DNA of 10,845 nt from Candidatus Heimdallarchaeota archaeon AB_125 (lineage in GTDB: Archaea; Asgardarchaeota; Heimdallarchaeia; Heimdallarchaeales; Heimdallarchaeaceae): assembly GCA_001940755.1 (NCBI GenBank), contig MEHH01000066.1:1-10845 (forward strand), read 5' to 3'. How positions within the stretch are numbered: the stretch's first letter is position 1; each line of letters begins with the position of its first letter. This document shows positions 1-6,411 of the stretch, in pieces. Both the position numbers and the translations under genes were made by a program. A model generated the notes under the pieces. The model worked only from the letters and a program-made list of their open reading frames with translations, had not been told where the DNA came from and did not search any database.

Positions 1-1
1 A

Positions 2-1303
2 TATAATATCATTACTGAGCTCAATACTATAGCTAATAATCGTTTTCTTCAACCGCAACTTGTTGGTTCAGGAAAATGGGGTTTTTATTCTTTTTTCGTG
101 TGTAGTTCTTTAGCTGACGTAGTCTTACTCTCTACGCTTTTTCTTATATTCACTTCTACATTTTATGTGGATTTATATAAATTATCAAAGAGTTTAGGAA
201 AAGTAACACTGTTATTATATCTGATATCTGGTACAGCGTTGGTATGGTATATTATAAGGAATTATTCCAGAATCAAAATCTACGCACTCATCATTCTTTT
301 CATTTCATTGTTAGGTATTGTCATCGCTATCTCTCTCTTTGGTAAAACAAAAATGAAGCAACCTGAAACTACCAAGAGCTACTTATTCAAGAAAAATACT
401 TCAGAAGCTACTTCAGAAGATGAAACCCTAGATTTACCGATTCTTAAAGAAGAATCTGCACTCTCTGATGAAGAATATAAAGAGTATAGACAAAAAATTG
501 TCAACTATATAATTGATAAAGTAAAACATCCACTTCAGGTTCCAGTTAATCATTTTTCAGAAAAATTTCAGATTGCTATTGATCTTGCTCATAAACTCCT
601 AATTGAGATAGACAATGAAATCTCCAGTTTGGGAGAATATGATACTGAATTGAGAATTTATATCCGTAGTAAAGACAGTGAAATTGAAAACGGATATCTT
701 GATATTCGTTCTCAAAAAAAGTGTGGTGTGTATAAAGACAATACTAGAATAGATACTAGTATCAAAATGTCTGAGAAAATAGAAACTAATTTACTTAATT
801 CTACAGGTAATTACATATCTTCCACAAAATCTCTCTATCCTACTCCAATCCTTGATACTAAAGATGGTACAATCTCTAGTATTTTCAATTCAAATATTAT
901 TGGAATACTAGATGTTGATTTTCAGACAGACATTCATACACTAATTGTGAAAATTAGAAGGTACTTACTAAGTAATGAAAATCAGCTTCAAAAAGCTAAT
1001 AAGGTTTTCTTCAAAATAATTAAAGATGATTTTATTGATGCTCTTGAAAGAATTACCAATTTAAAGAAAAATGATGGAGTACTAAAAGAAAGAATTACTC
1101 AATATTTGCTATATTTAGCTGCTAGTTTAGAAAATAAGGATTCCATCTCACACCCTTCTTTTGAACATTATTCTGATTTTTTCAGTGAAAAAAATCTCCT
1201 TTGTGGATTTGGAGCTATATCTTCAAGAGGTTTCGATGAAATTACTCTTAATACAGTGAGAACTTCAGAAGGTTATCCTAGGATATCCAAACTCATTTTT
1301 TAA
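2..1303 (+). CDS. Unrecognised multi-pass membrane protein, 5'-partial; probably the N-terminal part of a frameshifted larger gene
   Basis: The reading frame is open from base 2, the first complete codon, so the gene begins left of the window. A GTG at 98 is only an internal Val and should not be taken as the start. The visible 433 residues open with about 32 residues, then three hydrophobic helices (encoded roughly at 113-172, 197-256 and 275-340). A long charged, Lys/Glu/Ser-rich soluble region follows, with an acidic Ser/Thr/Glu linker first and helical segments near the end. I recognise no catalytic motif or family. The frame ends in TAA then TGA at 1301-1306, directly after six T (1296-1301). 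Dropping one T lets the frame run without interruption into the next gene, so this is probably the N-terminal part of one long protein. Base composition matches the neighbours. Coding confidence is high; function is unknown. Confidence 0.75.
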   Translation, partial: YNIITELNTIANNRFLQPQLVGSGKWGFYSFFVCSSLADVVLLSTLFLIFTSTFYVDLYKLSKSLGKVTLLLYLISGTALVWYIIRNYSRIKIYALIILFISLLGIVIAISLFGKTKMKQPETTKSYLFKKNTSEATSEDETLDLPILKEESALSDEEYKEYRQKIVNYIIDKVKHPLQVPVNHFSEKFQIAIDLAHKLLIEIDNEISSLGEYDTELRIYIRSKDSEIENGYLDIRSQKKCGVYKDNTRIDTSIKMSEKIETNLLNSTGNYISSTKSLYPTPILDTKDGTISSIFNSNIIGILDVDFQTDIHTLIVKIRRYLLSNENQLQKANKVFFKIIKDDFIDALERITNLKKNDGVLKERITQYLLYLAASLENKDSISHPSFEHYSDFFSEKNLLCGFGAISSRGFDEITLNTVRTSEGYPRISKLIF

Positions 1304-1382
1304 TGAATTTAAATACAAATATAGTAACAAACCTTTTCAAATTAGTAGTTTTAGAAGAGATTTCAGATCTCTTCCAAGTGTT

Positions 1383-3428
1383 ATGAGACAATCCATAAGA
1401 GATATCTTAGATAACTCTATAATCGATTCATTTGCATCATACAAAATAGAATCTGGAAAGATTCTAGTTAGAAAAAATACTGGTTTTTCTTTTGGTATCA
1501 CGCCGAATAGAGGAAATGATTTATTGATAAAGCTGGATAGTTGGTTTTCTTCATTAGAAAAATTAAGAAATGCAAGAAGAGAGATTTTAGGTGAACAAGC
1601 ATTCAAACTTGATGAAAGATTAGAGACTCAGGAAACTCTTGGAGAGGGTATTTATAATGCATTAAGAGCTCAAGGGGAGTTAGAAGCCTTAATGGAAAAT
1701 GGTTTTTATTTAGATTTTGAAGGTCATTTAGCAGGGAATCATTTTTCAATTCATCCTAAGACATCTAGAAAATCTAAATTTGTAATTAATAATGAAATCT
1801 CTCCAGAGATTGAGATTAATACAGAACATTTTTCTATGTCTAACGGATTAAATATTCTGAAAAACCGAAGAATTGTTCAAGTAAACCAACAGCTAATAGA
1901 TGTTGATGCATATTCAACATTTAATTTAATAGAAGATAAAATCTTCTCTTTGTATTTCAAGGATTTAAACAAAGATCGATACTGTATTTATGTTACAGAT
2001 TCAATTGATGGATTTAGAAGAGACTCTACTTTCATTGTTGTTAATTATGATTTTTTTGATAATCACTATCAAGATTTGTGTTATTTGATAAAAACAAGAT
2101 TAATTAATGATATAAGAAACAAGTGTCTCCTAGTTGAATGGTGGAGAGAATTAGATAACAAAGAAATAGTACCGATTTTTGTTAATAGTACCAAGGAAGG
2201 TTTTGAAATAAGCAATCACTTCACTTTCATTTCTACAAAAGTAAACTCTAATTCTAAAGGTTATCTTTTTAATTCAAGCTTAAGGAGAATCGGAAAATAT
2301 CAATATTTGATTGGCTGGGATACAGCTAGACATTTTGCTTTTCTTCCTGAAAATTCTAGGATGAAATCAAGCAAATGGTTTGGAGTAATTGATTTAGCTT
2401 TTTCGATAGGAACAGCAAAACATGATGACAATCCATTCAATGAATCAGATGATCTCTTTGCGTCATGGGAGTGGGCACGAAAAAATGCTAGAATCAAAGA
2501 AACAATTCAATTAGATAATGAGCAACCTTCAAATTTCTTTGCTTTTCAACATAATAACAAGAGCATTTTTAACTTCTTGAAGAAAATCTTTGACTACTCT
2601 TTCTCATCTTGGTTTACAAGCAAAAGCTCTAGAGGTAACAAAATTCTCAATATATTGTATCCTTATTGGTTATCACCAAGACTTTTTCAAAGAAAACCAA
2701 TACGAGAGTTTAGAGTAATTGTATTCGAAAAAAAAGATGGAAGAAAAACTATCTCTCAAATAAATTCTTCTTCTGATTACCTTAATTTCACAATAAAACT
2801 TCATCGAAGTTGTATCAATCTTTTTCCCCAAATACATCTCACAGATAATAACACAGTAAGATTTGGTTATACTGCTACAAATCAATGGGTGATAGATTTG
2901 TTATTTCATGAACTTCATACTTGCCCCTACACAAACAACTCTGGTAATGAATTGGTAATGAAGCAATATGAGAAATGGAATGAATTTTTGAAATCAGACA
3001 AATCTCCAATCAAATACATGAATCCAATGCAAGCATGTTGGTTATTATATAAATCAATTTTGAAGATGGAACAGATTGAATTACATTTATTTAATATGTA
3101 TAAACAGCAATATGATAGATTTCGTTATAATAAACAAACTTTAGAAGCACAAAAAATGTGGCAATGGAGTAAATTACCATTAACACGAAGGAATTTCCAA
3201 AAGCATTTTTCATTTGCAATAATGCCAGTAGAAAATGCTTCTATGAAACCCACACTCAAAACAGGTAATCTCAGATATAGAATTTTGTATGAAACTTCTT
3301 CTGAGGAAATTAAGAAATTTGTTCATACAGTCTTTTTGAGAATATTAGACATCTATGATAACCAAGAATTGCATGATTGGATAAAACCAGTCTTTAAAAT
3401 GATAATGTCTTTCTTTGAAATCATATAA
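1383..3428 (+). CDS. Unrecognised large protein; probably the C-terminal part of the same frameshifted gene
   Basis: The first ATG in this frame is at 1383 and gives 681 residues, but it has no SD site and I see no convincing TATA element before it. The frame is already open from 1260, and the codons at 1302-1382 read like ordinary protein (rich in Lys, Tyr, Phe, Ser, Arg), with no ATG, GTG or TTG. That suggests the true coding continues from the upstream frame. The protein has no obvious signal peptide or membrane helix. It is rich in Phe, Trp, Tyr and Asn, with a charged helical stretch near residues 55-85 and a hydrophobic last 20 residues. A His-Glu-Leu-His at residues 509-512 is not a HExxH zinc motif. 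I cannot assign a family. If it is a separate gene, ATG 1383 is the only conventional start. Confidence 0.75.
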   Translation: MRQSIRDILDNSIIDSFASYKIESGKILVRKNTGFSFGITPNRGNDLLIKLDSWFSSLEKLRNARREILGEQAFKLDERLETQETLGEGIYNALRAQGELEALMENGFYLDFEGHLAGNHFSIHPKTSRKSKFVINNEISPEIEINTEHFSMSNGLNILKNRRIVQVNQQLIDVDAYSTFNLIEDKIFSLYFKDLNKDRYCIYVTDSIDGFRRDSTFIVVNYDFFDNHYQDLCYLIKTRLINDIRNKCLLVEWWRELDNKEIVPIFVNSTKEGFEISNHFTFISTKVNSNSKGYLFNSSLRRIGKYQYLIGWDTARHFAFLPENSRMKSSKWFGVIDLAFSIGTAKHDDNPFNESDDLFASWEWARKNARIKETIQLDNEQPSNFFAFQHNNKSIFNFLKKIFDYSFSSWFTSKSSRGNKILNILYPYWLSPRLFQRKPIREFRVIVFEKKDGRKTISQINSSSDYLNFTIKLHRSCINLFPQIHLTDNNTVRFGYTATNQWVIDLLFHELHTCPYTNNSGNELVMKQYEKWNEFLKSDKSPIKYMNPMQACWLLYKSILKMEQIELHLFNMYKQQYDRFRYNKQTLEAQKMWQWSKLPLTRRNFQKHFSFAIMPVENASMKPTLKTGNLRYRILYETSSEEIKKFVHTVFLRILDIYDNQELHDWIKPVFKMIMSFFEII

Positions 3429-3435
3429 GTACATG

Positions 3436-3446
3436 TTTCTTTTTTT
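3436..3446 (+). terminator. Oligo-T terminator for the plus-strand gene
   Basis: TTTCTTTTTTT lies 8 bases after the TAA of the preceding plus-strand gene, in the 16-base gap before the convergent ABCE1 stop, and overlaps that stop codon. Archaeal RNA polymerase terminates at oligo-T tracts on the non-template strand without needing a hairpin, and I see no hairpin here. I see no comparable T tract for minus-strand ABCE1 transcripts. Confidence 0.5.
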
Positions 3447-5307
3447 AAGCAACAGTAAAGTAATTTCCTTCAGATTTTTGTTTCTTATCGAGTTGGGAAT
3501 CCTTCTTATTTACTCTAGGTCGTAGTGTACGAGGATCCTGTCTAAAGGTAATATCCATCTTTTTCAAGAATGTATTCATTCCAGTTTGAACTCTTGATAT
3601 TCTTTTAGCTTTTCCATTAATACCAGGGATGCCGTCAAAGACCATCAGTCTATCAGAAAAGAAACTCATCATCATCATGTCATGTTCAACAACTAAACAA
3701 CTTGTCTCATAATGTGATACTACTCTTTTAATCACTTTTGCTACATTTACTCTATCTTCTGAGGAAATATAAGCTGAAGGTTCATCTAACAGATACAAAT
3801 GAGCTCTTCTACCAAGACATGCCGCTATAGAGACTTTCTGAAGCTCTCCTCCAGAAAGATCACATAATCTGGAATCTAGAAGTTTGGAGAATTTCAAAGG
3901 TTCAACTATCTCTGATTTGTGCCAACCACTTGTCAGCATTACTGGATTTACTTCTCGTAAATAATCTAAAACTGATTGTTCTGACTCTGTATAGAGATAT
4001 TGTGGTTTATGACTTACAATCAATTTTTCATCGATTTTAGATTCTTGAGCTTTTTCTTGAAGATCAATTGCATCCTTGTCTATAGTTGTCATTTGTGCCA
4101 ATATTTCAGTAGGTTCAGATATTGTAGTAGGTTCAAGAATTCCTGCAAGCATTTTTACAAAAGTTGTTTTACCAATACCATTTGGTCCAAGAATTCCTAC
4201 TACTTCCCCTTTGTATAATTCTCCCCCCTTTACCGATAATTCAAATGAGTCGAATTTCTTTGTCATGTCTCCGTATCTTAATGCAAGTCTCGAAGATATA
4301 ATCTTCCCTTCAAGGCTTGCTTTTTTGAATATTATAGGTTCAGCTCTAAATCGCATATTCTCTGAAGGTATATACCCATCCAAAAAAATGTTAATTCCTT
4401 CTCTAACAGAATAAGGATGACTTACAATGCCATATACACCTGCCTGCCCATAGTACATATGAACATGATCACTAAGATAATCTAACATTGCTAAATCGTG
4501 TTCTACTACAATTAGAGTATGGTTCGGGGATTTCATTTCGTTAATATATTGTGCAATCTTGACTCTTTCTTGAACATCCAAATACGAAGTTGGTTCATCA
4601 AAAAGATAAACATCAGCTTCTCTTACAATTGATGCTGCAATCGCTAATTTCTGTAATTCCCCCCCACTTAATTTTGAGATATCCCTGTCCCAAACCTTAG
4701 TTAATGAGAATATTTCTTTGACTTCATCTTTTAATCCTCGTTCATCCACTTTGGAGATTAAATCAGAAACATTCCCTTTTATGACTCTAGGTAGTTTATC
4801 TACGTTCTGTGGTTTCAAGATAATTTTCAGTTGCTCATTTGCAAGTTTCTCAAAATAAGATTGAGCCTCTGTTCCCCTGTAATTTTCTATTATTTCATCC
4901 CATTCTGGTGGTTGATCAAATCTTCCAAGATTTGGTTTAAAAGCTCCCTGCAAAACATTTAATGTTGTGCTTTTACCTGATCCATTTTGTCCAACTAAAC
5001 CTGTAACTTTTCCTATCTTTGGCATAGGTAATCTGTGAAGTTTAAATCCATTTATCCCATATCTGTGGGTGACTTCTTTGTCTAATTCTTCTGGAAGATT
5101 AACCACAGTAATACAATGAAATGGACATTTTTTTACGCAAATTGCAACACCAGAGCATAAAGGTTCATGAATAACAGCTTTATTGCTTGGAGGATCAAAA
5201 GTAATAGTTTCTCTTCCTGCTCTAACAGATGGGCAAACTTTGTAACATAGTTGTCCACACTTATCAGGTCTGCATTTCTCTTGATTTATCACAGCAACAC
5301 GAGTCAT
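3445..5307 (-). CDS. abce1: ABCE1/Rli1 ribosome-recycling ATPase with unusual Fe-S and D-loop residues
   Basis: This is a cytosolic twin-ATPase that splits ribosomes into subunits after termination together with aRF1 or Pelota. At 620 residues it is the usual length for the family. The first Fe-S site is intact (Cys12, 17, 21, 25). In the second site Cys51, 57 and 61 are present, but position 54 is Val (codon 5146-5148) where the family has Cys; an extra Cys lies at 65. ATPase 1 has Walker A 106-114, signature LSGGE 213-217, Walker B/DEP 234-239 with D-loop Asp244, and H-loop His270. The hinge follows at about 299-321. ATPase 2 has Walker A 374-382, signature LSGGE 484-488, Walker B with Asp508/Glu509, and His542, but Ser515 stands where the D-loop Asp is expected. 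The C-terminal tail (596-617) resembles the eukaryotic ABCE1 tail from memory. The ATG at 5307 keeps the conserved MTR-AVI start of the family. It is divergent from the ESCRT-I gene. Identity is near certain. Confidence 0.98.
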   Translation of the reverse strand: MTRVAVINQEKCRPDKCGQLCYKVCPSVRAGRETITFDPPSNKAVIHEPLCSGVAICVKKCPFHCITVVNLPEELDKEVTHRYGINGFKLHRLPMPKIGKVTGLVGQNGSGKSTTLNVLQGAFKPNLGRFDQPPEWDEIIENYRGTEAQSYFEKLANEQLKIILKPQNVDKLPRVIKGNVSDLISKVDERGLKDEVKEIFSLTKVWDRDISKLSGGELQKLAIAASIVREADVYLFDEPTSYLDVQERVKIAQYINEMKSPNHTLIVVEHDLAMLDYLSDHVHMYYGQAGVYGIVSHPYSVREGINIFLDGYIPSENMRFRAEPIIFKKASLEGKIISSRLALRYGDMTKKFDSFELSVKGGELYKGEVVGILGPNGIGKTTFVKMLAGILEPTTISEPTEILAQMTTIDKDAIDLQEKAQESKIDEKLIVSHKPQYLYTESEQSVLDYLREVNPVMLTSGWHKSEIVEPLKFSKLLDSRLCDLSGGELQKVSIAACLGRRAHLYLLDEPSAYISSEDRVNVAKVIKRVVSHYETSCLVVEHDMMMMSFFSDRLMVFDGIPGINGKAKRISRVQTGMNTFLKKMDITFRQDPRTLRPRVNKKDSQLDKKQKSEGNYFTVA

Positions 5308-5328
5308 TAGAAGTAAACTAAATGCTTG

Positions 5329-5338
5329 ATTTAAAAAT
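5329..5338 (-). promoter_or_regulatory. TATA element of ABCE1
   Basis: On the minus strand this reads ATTTTTAAAT and is centred about 27 bases before the ABCE1 ATG. That spacing places transcription initiation at or next to the start codon. No SD sequence precedes the ATG, so a leaderless transcript is likely. This is inferred from spacing alone. Confidence 0.5.
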
Positions 5339-5373
5339 CTAGAGTTGAGATAGAGGTAAGATTTGAAAGCGAA

Positions 5374-5384
5374 TCTATAAATAA
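5374..5384 (+). promoter_or_regulatory. TATA element of the ESCRT-I (UEV) gene
   Basis: The plus strand reads TCTATAAATAA, close to the archaeal TTTAWATA consensus, centred about 44 bases before the ATG. Initiation would fall near 5405, leaving a short leader of roughly 18 bases that holds the ribosome binding site. The leader makes this gene different from its neighbours, which look leaderless. Confidence 0.55.
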
Positions 5385-5411
5385 GTCCTTGTGAAATAGA
5401 ATATCGAAAGT

Positions 5412-5417
5412 AAGGTG
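5412..5417 (+). promoter_or_regulatory. Shine-Dalgarno site of the ESCRT-I (UEV) gene
   Basis: AAGGTG lies five bases before the ATG at 5423 and is complementary to the archaeal 16S 3' end. It supports that start codon and is the clearest SD site seen in the window. Confidence 0.6.
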
Positions 5418-5422
5418 TTAAT

Positions 5423-6079
5423 ATGCCTATTCCAGATAGTGTCCTAGCAAAAGAATATAGTCTTGTAATGGAGAGAGCTTATGCTTTCGAACCTAAAGAA
5501 GGTGATTTAACAACCTGGAAAGGTTTTGTTCCAGTAATTACAAATGAAGGAGAAATATTTGTTGATGTTGAAATAAAACTACCAGAGAATTATCCTGAAT
5601 CTTCACCAGTCGTTCAGATTCTTAGTCCAATAACTAATCCGAATATGACATCAGATGGTGTTCTCGAAATGAGAATGCTTGCACGTTGGAGAGACAGCTA
5701 TCACTTATTCCAAGTTATAGTTGAATTATTGAGACTCTTCTCAAAGGTTCCAGCAAGGTGTGTTGAAGAAAAACCTCAAACTGTTGATACACAAGAGCAA
5801 TTAAATCCAATAATTTCTCAGAAAGAACAATTAGTTGTAATTCTTGAAGATAAGAAGAAGATTTTGAATGAAATAAAAAACAAGCAATCACAGCAATTGA
5901 CAAATAGAACTTTACAACAGGAAAAACAAAAACACCTTGAAGATGAAATCTTGAATGTTGAAAGTGAACTTTTCGCGATTGAACAGCAATTTGAAGATTA
6001 TGATATCTCTAGTCTAGAATTTGCTAAAAGGTTCTATAATTTGAAGAAAAGATTGTATCTCTTAGAGACTAAAATATAA
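5423..6079 (+). CDS. vps23: ESCRT-I Vps23/TSG101-like protein: inactive E2 (UEV) domain, coiled coil, steadiness-box-like C-terminus
   Basis: 218 residues. Residues about 5-115 have the ubiquitin-conjugating (E2) fold pattern: an N-terminal helix, beta strands, Tyr57-Pro58 with a further Pro at 62, Asn72-Pro73-Asn74 in place of the E2 His-Pro-Asn, Gly79, Trp89, then a helix. Where E2 enzymes carry the catalytic Cys (third residue after that Gly), this protein has Glu82, and its only Cys is at 113. It is therefore a UEV (non-catalytic E2 variant) that binds ubiquitin or peptides. Residues about 130-190 form a Gln/Lys/Glu-rich coiled coil. Residues about 188-218 (Asp-Ile-x2-Leu-Glu-Phe ... Leu-Lys-Lys-Arg-Leu-Tyr-Leu-Leu) resemble the TSG101 steadiness box. 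The order is that of eukaryotic Vps23, but shorter and without a proline-rich linker. The usual ESCRT partners (Vps28, ESCRT-II/III, Vps4, ubiquitin) are not in this window. Its stop lies 2 bases from a convergent gene. An RWD-type protein is the alternative; the C-terminal match argues against it. Confidence 0.85.
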   Translation: MPIPDSVLAKEYSLVMERAYAFEPKEGDLTTWKGFVPVITNEGEIFVDVEIKLPENYPESSPVVQILSPITNPNMTSDGVLEMRMLARWRDSYHLFQVIVELLRLFSKVPARCVEEKPQTVDTQEQLNPIISQKEQLVVILEDKKKILNEIKNKQSQQLTNRTLQQEKQKHLEDEILNVESELFAIEQQFEDYDISSLEFAKRFYNLKKRLYLLETKI

Positions 6080-6081
6080 TT

Positions 6082-6411
6082 TCAGCTATTTTCTTCTTTT
6101 TCCATATCTTCTTTATTATCATTTTTCATGAGTCGCTTCGTTATGAAGTACCATGATCCTAACCATATTCCAATTAGAAGAAAACTTATACCTACCTTCA
6201 GTGCTGCAAATAGGAAATTCAATCCTGGTTGTGGACTATTAGGTATTCTCATTATTCCCTCACTAATTATTACACAAATTCCAATGAAAGCTCCAAAAAC
6301 AAAGATTTCAAAAACTATTAACTTAGTAAGCCTTGGGGTTAGTTTAAAATAATCTTTGATTCCTGATCCAATATTTTTTATGAATTTAGATGTAGTTTGA
6401 AATATACTCAT
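6082..6411 (-). CDS. Small two-helix membrane protein coupled to the Alg7-like transferase
   Basis: 109 residues of no recognised family. A basic, amphipathic N-terminus (1-30) is followed by two hydrophobic helices at about 31-50 and 65-90, joined by a Pro-rich loop, and a strongly charged Lys/Glu/Asp tail (91-109). Charge distribution suggests both ends lie in the cytosol (more positive charge outside the helices than in the loop). Its ATG overlaps the stop of the upstream transferase in the four bases ATGA (6408-6411), the usual sign of translational coupling, so the two products are probably made in step. I infer an accessory or anchoring role for the glycan-lipid enzyme; no motif proves it. 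The stop is two bases from that of the convergent ESCRT-I gene. Confidence 0.8.
   Translation of the reverse strand: MSIFQTTSKFIKNIGSGIKDYFKLTPRLTKLIVFEIFVFGAFIGICVIISEGIMRIPNSPQPGLNFLFAALKVGISFLLIGIWLGSWYFITKRLMKNDNKEDMEKEENS

Noticed and set aside
98..100. GTG as the start of the first gene
   Set aside because: The frame is open upstream to base 2 with protein-like codons, and the GTG sits at the edge of the first membrane helix with no SD site. It is an internal Val of a gene cut by the window.
2907..2918. Zinc metalloprotease motif in the 681-residue protein
   Set aside because: It reads His-Glu-Leu-His, so the second His is one residue too early for HExxH, and no distal ligand pattern is evident.
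4000..4414. Plus-strand frames opposite ABCE1
   Set aside because: They lie entirely within the conserved second ATPase domain of ABCE1 on the other strand and have no SD or TATA elements.
5423..6079. Active ubiquitin-conjugating enzyme (E2)
   Set aside because: Glu82 occupies the catalytic Cys position, the His of His-Pro-Asn is Asn, and the only Cys (113) lies outside the active-site region.
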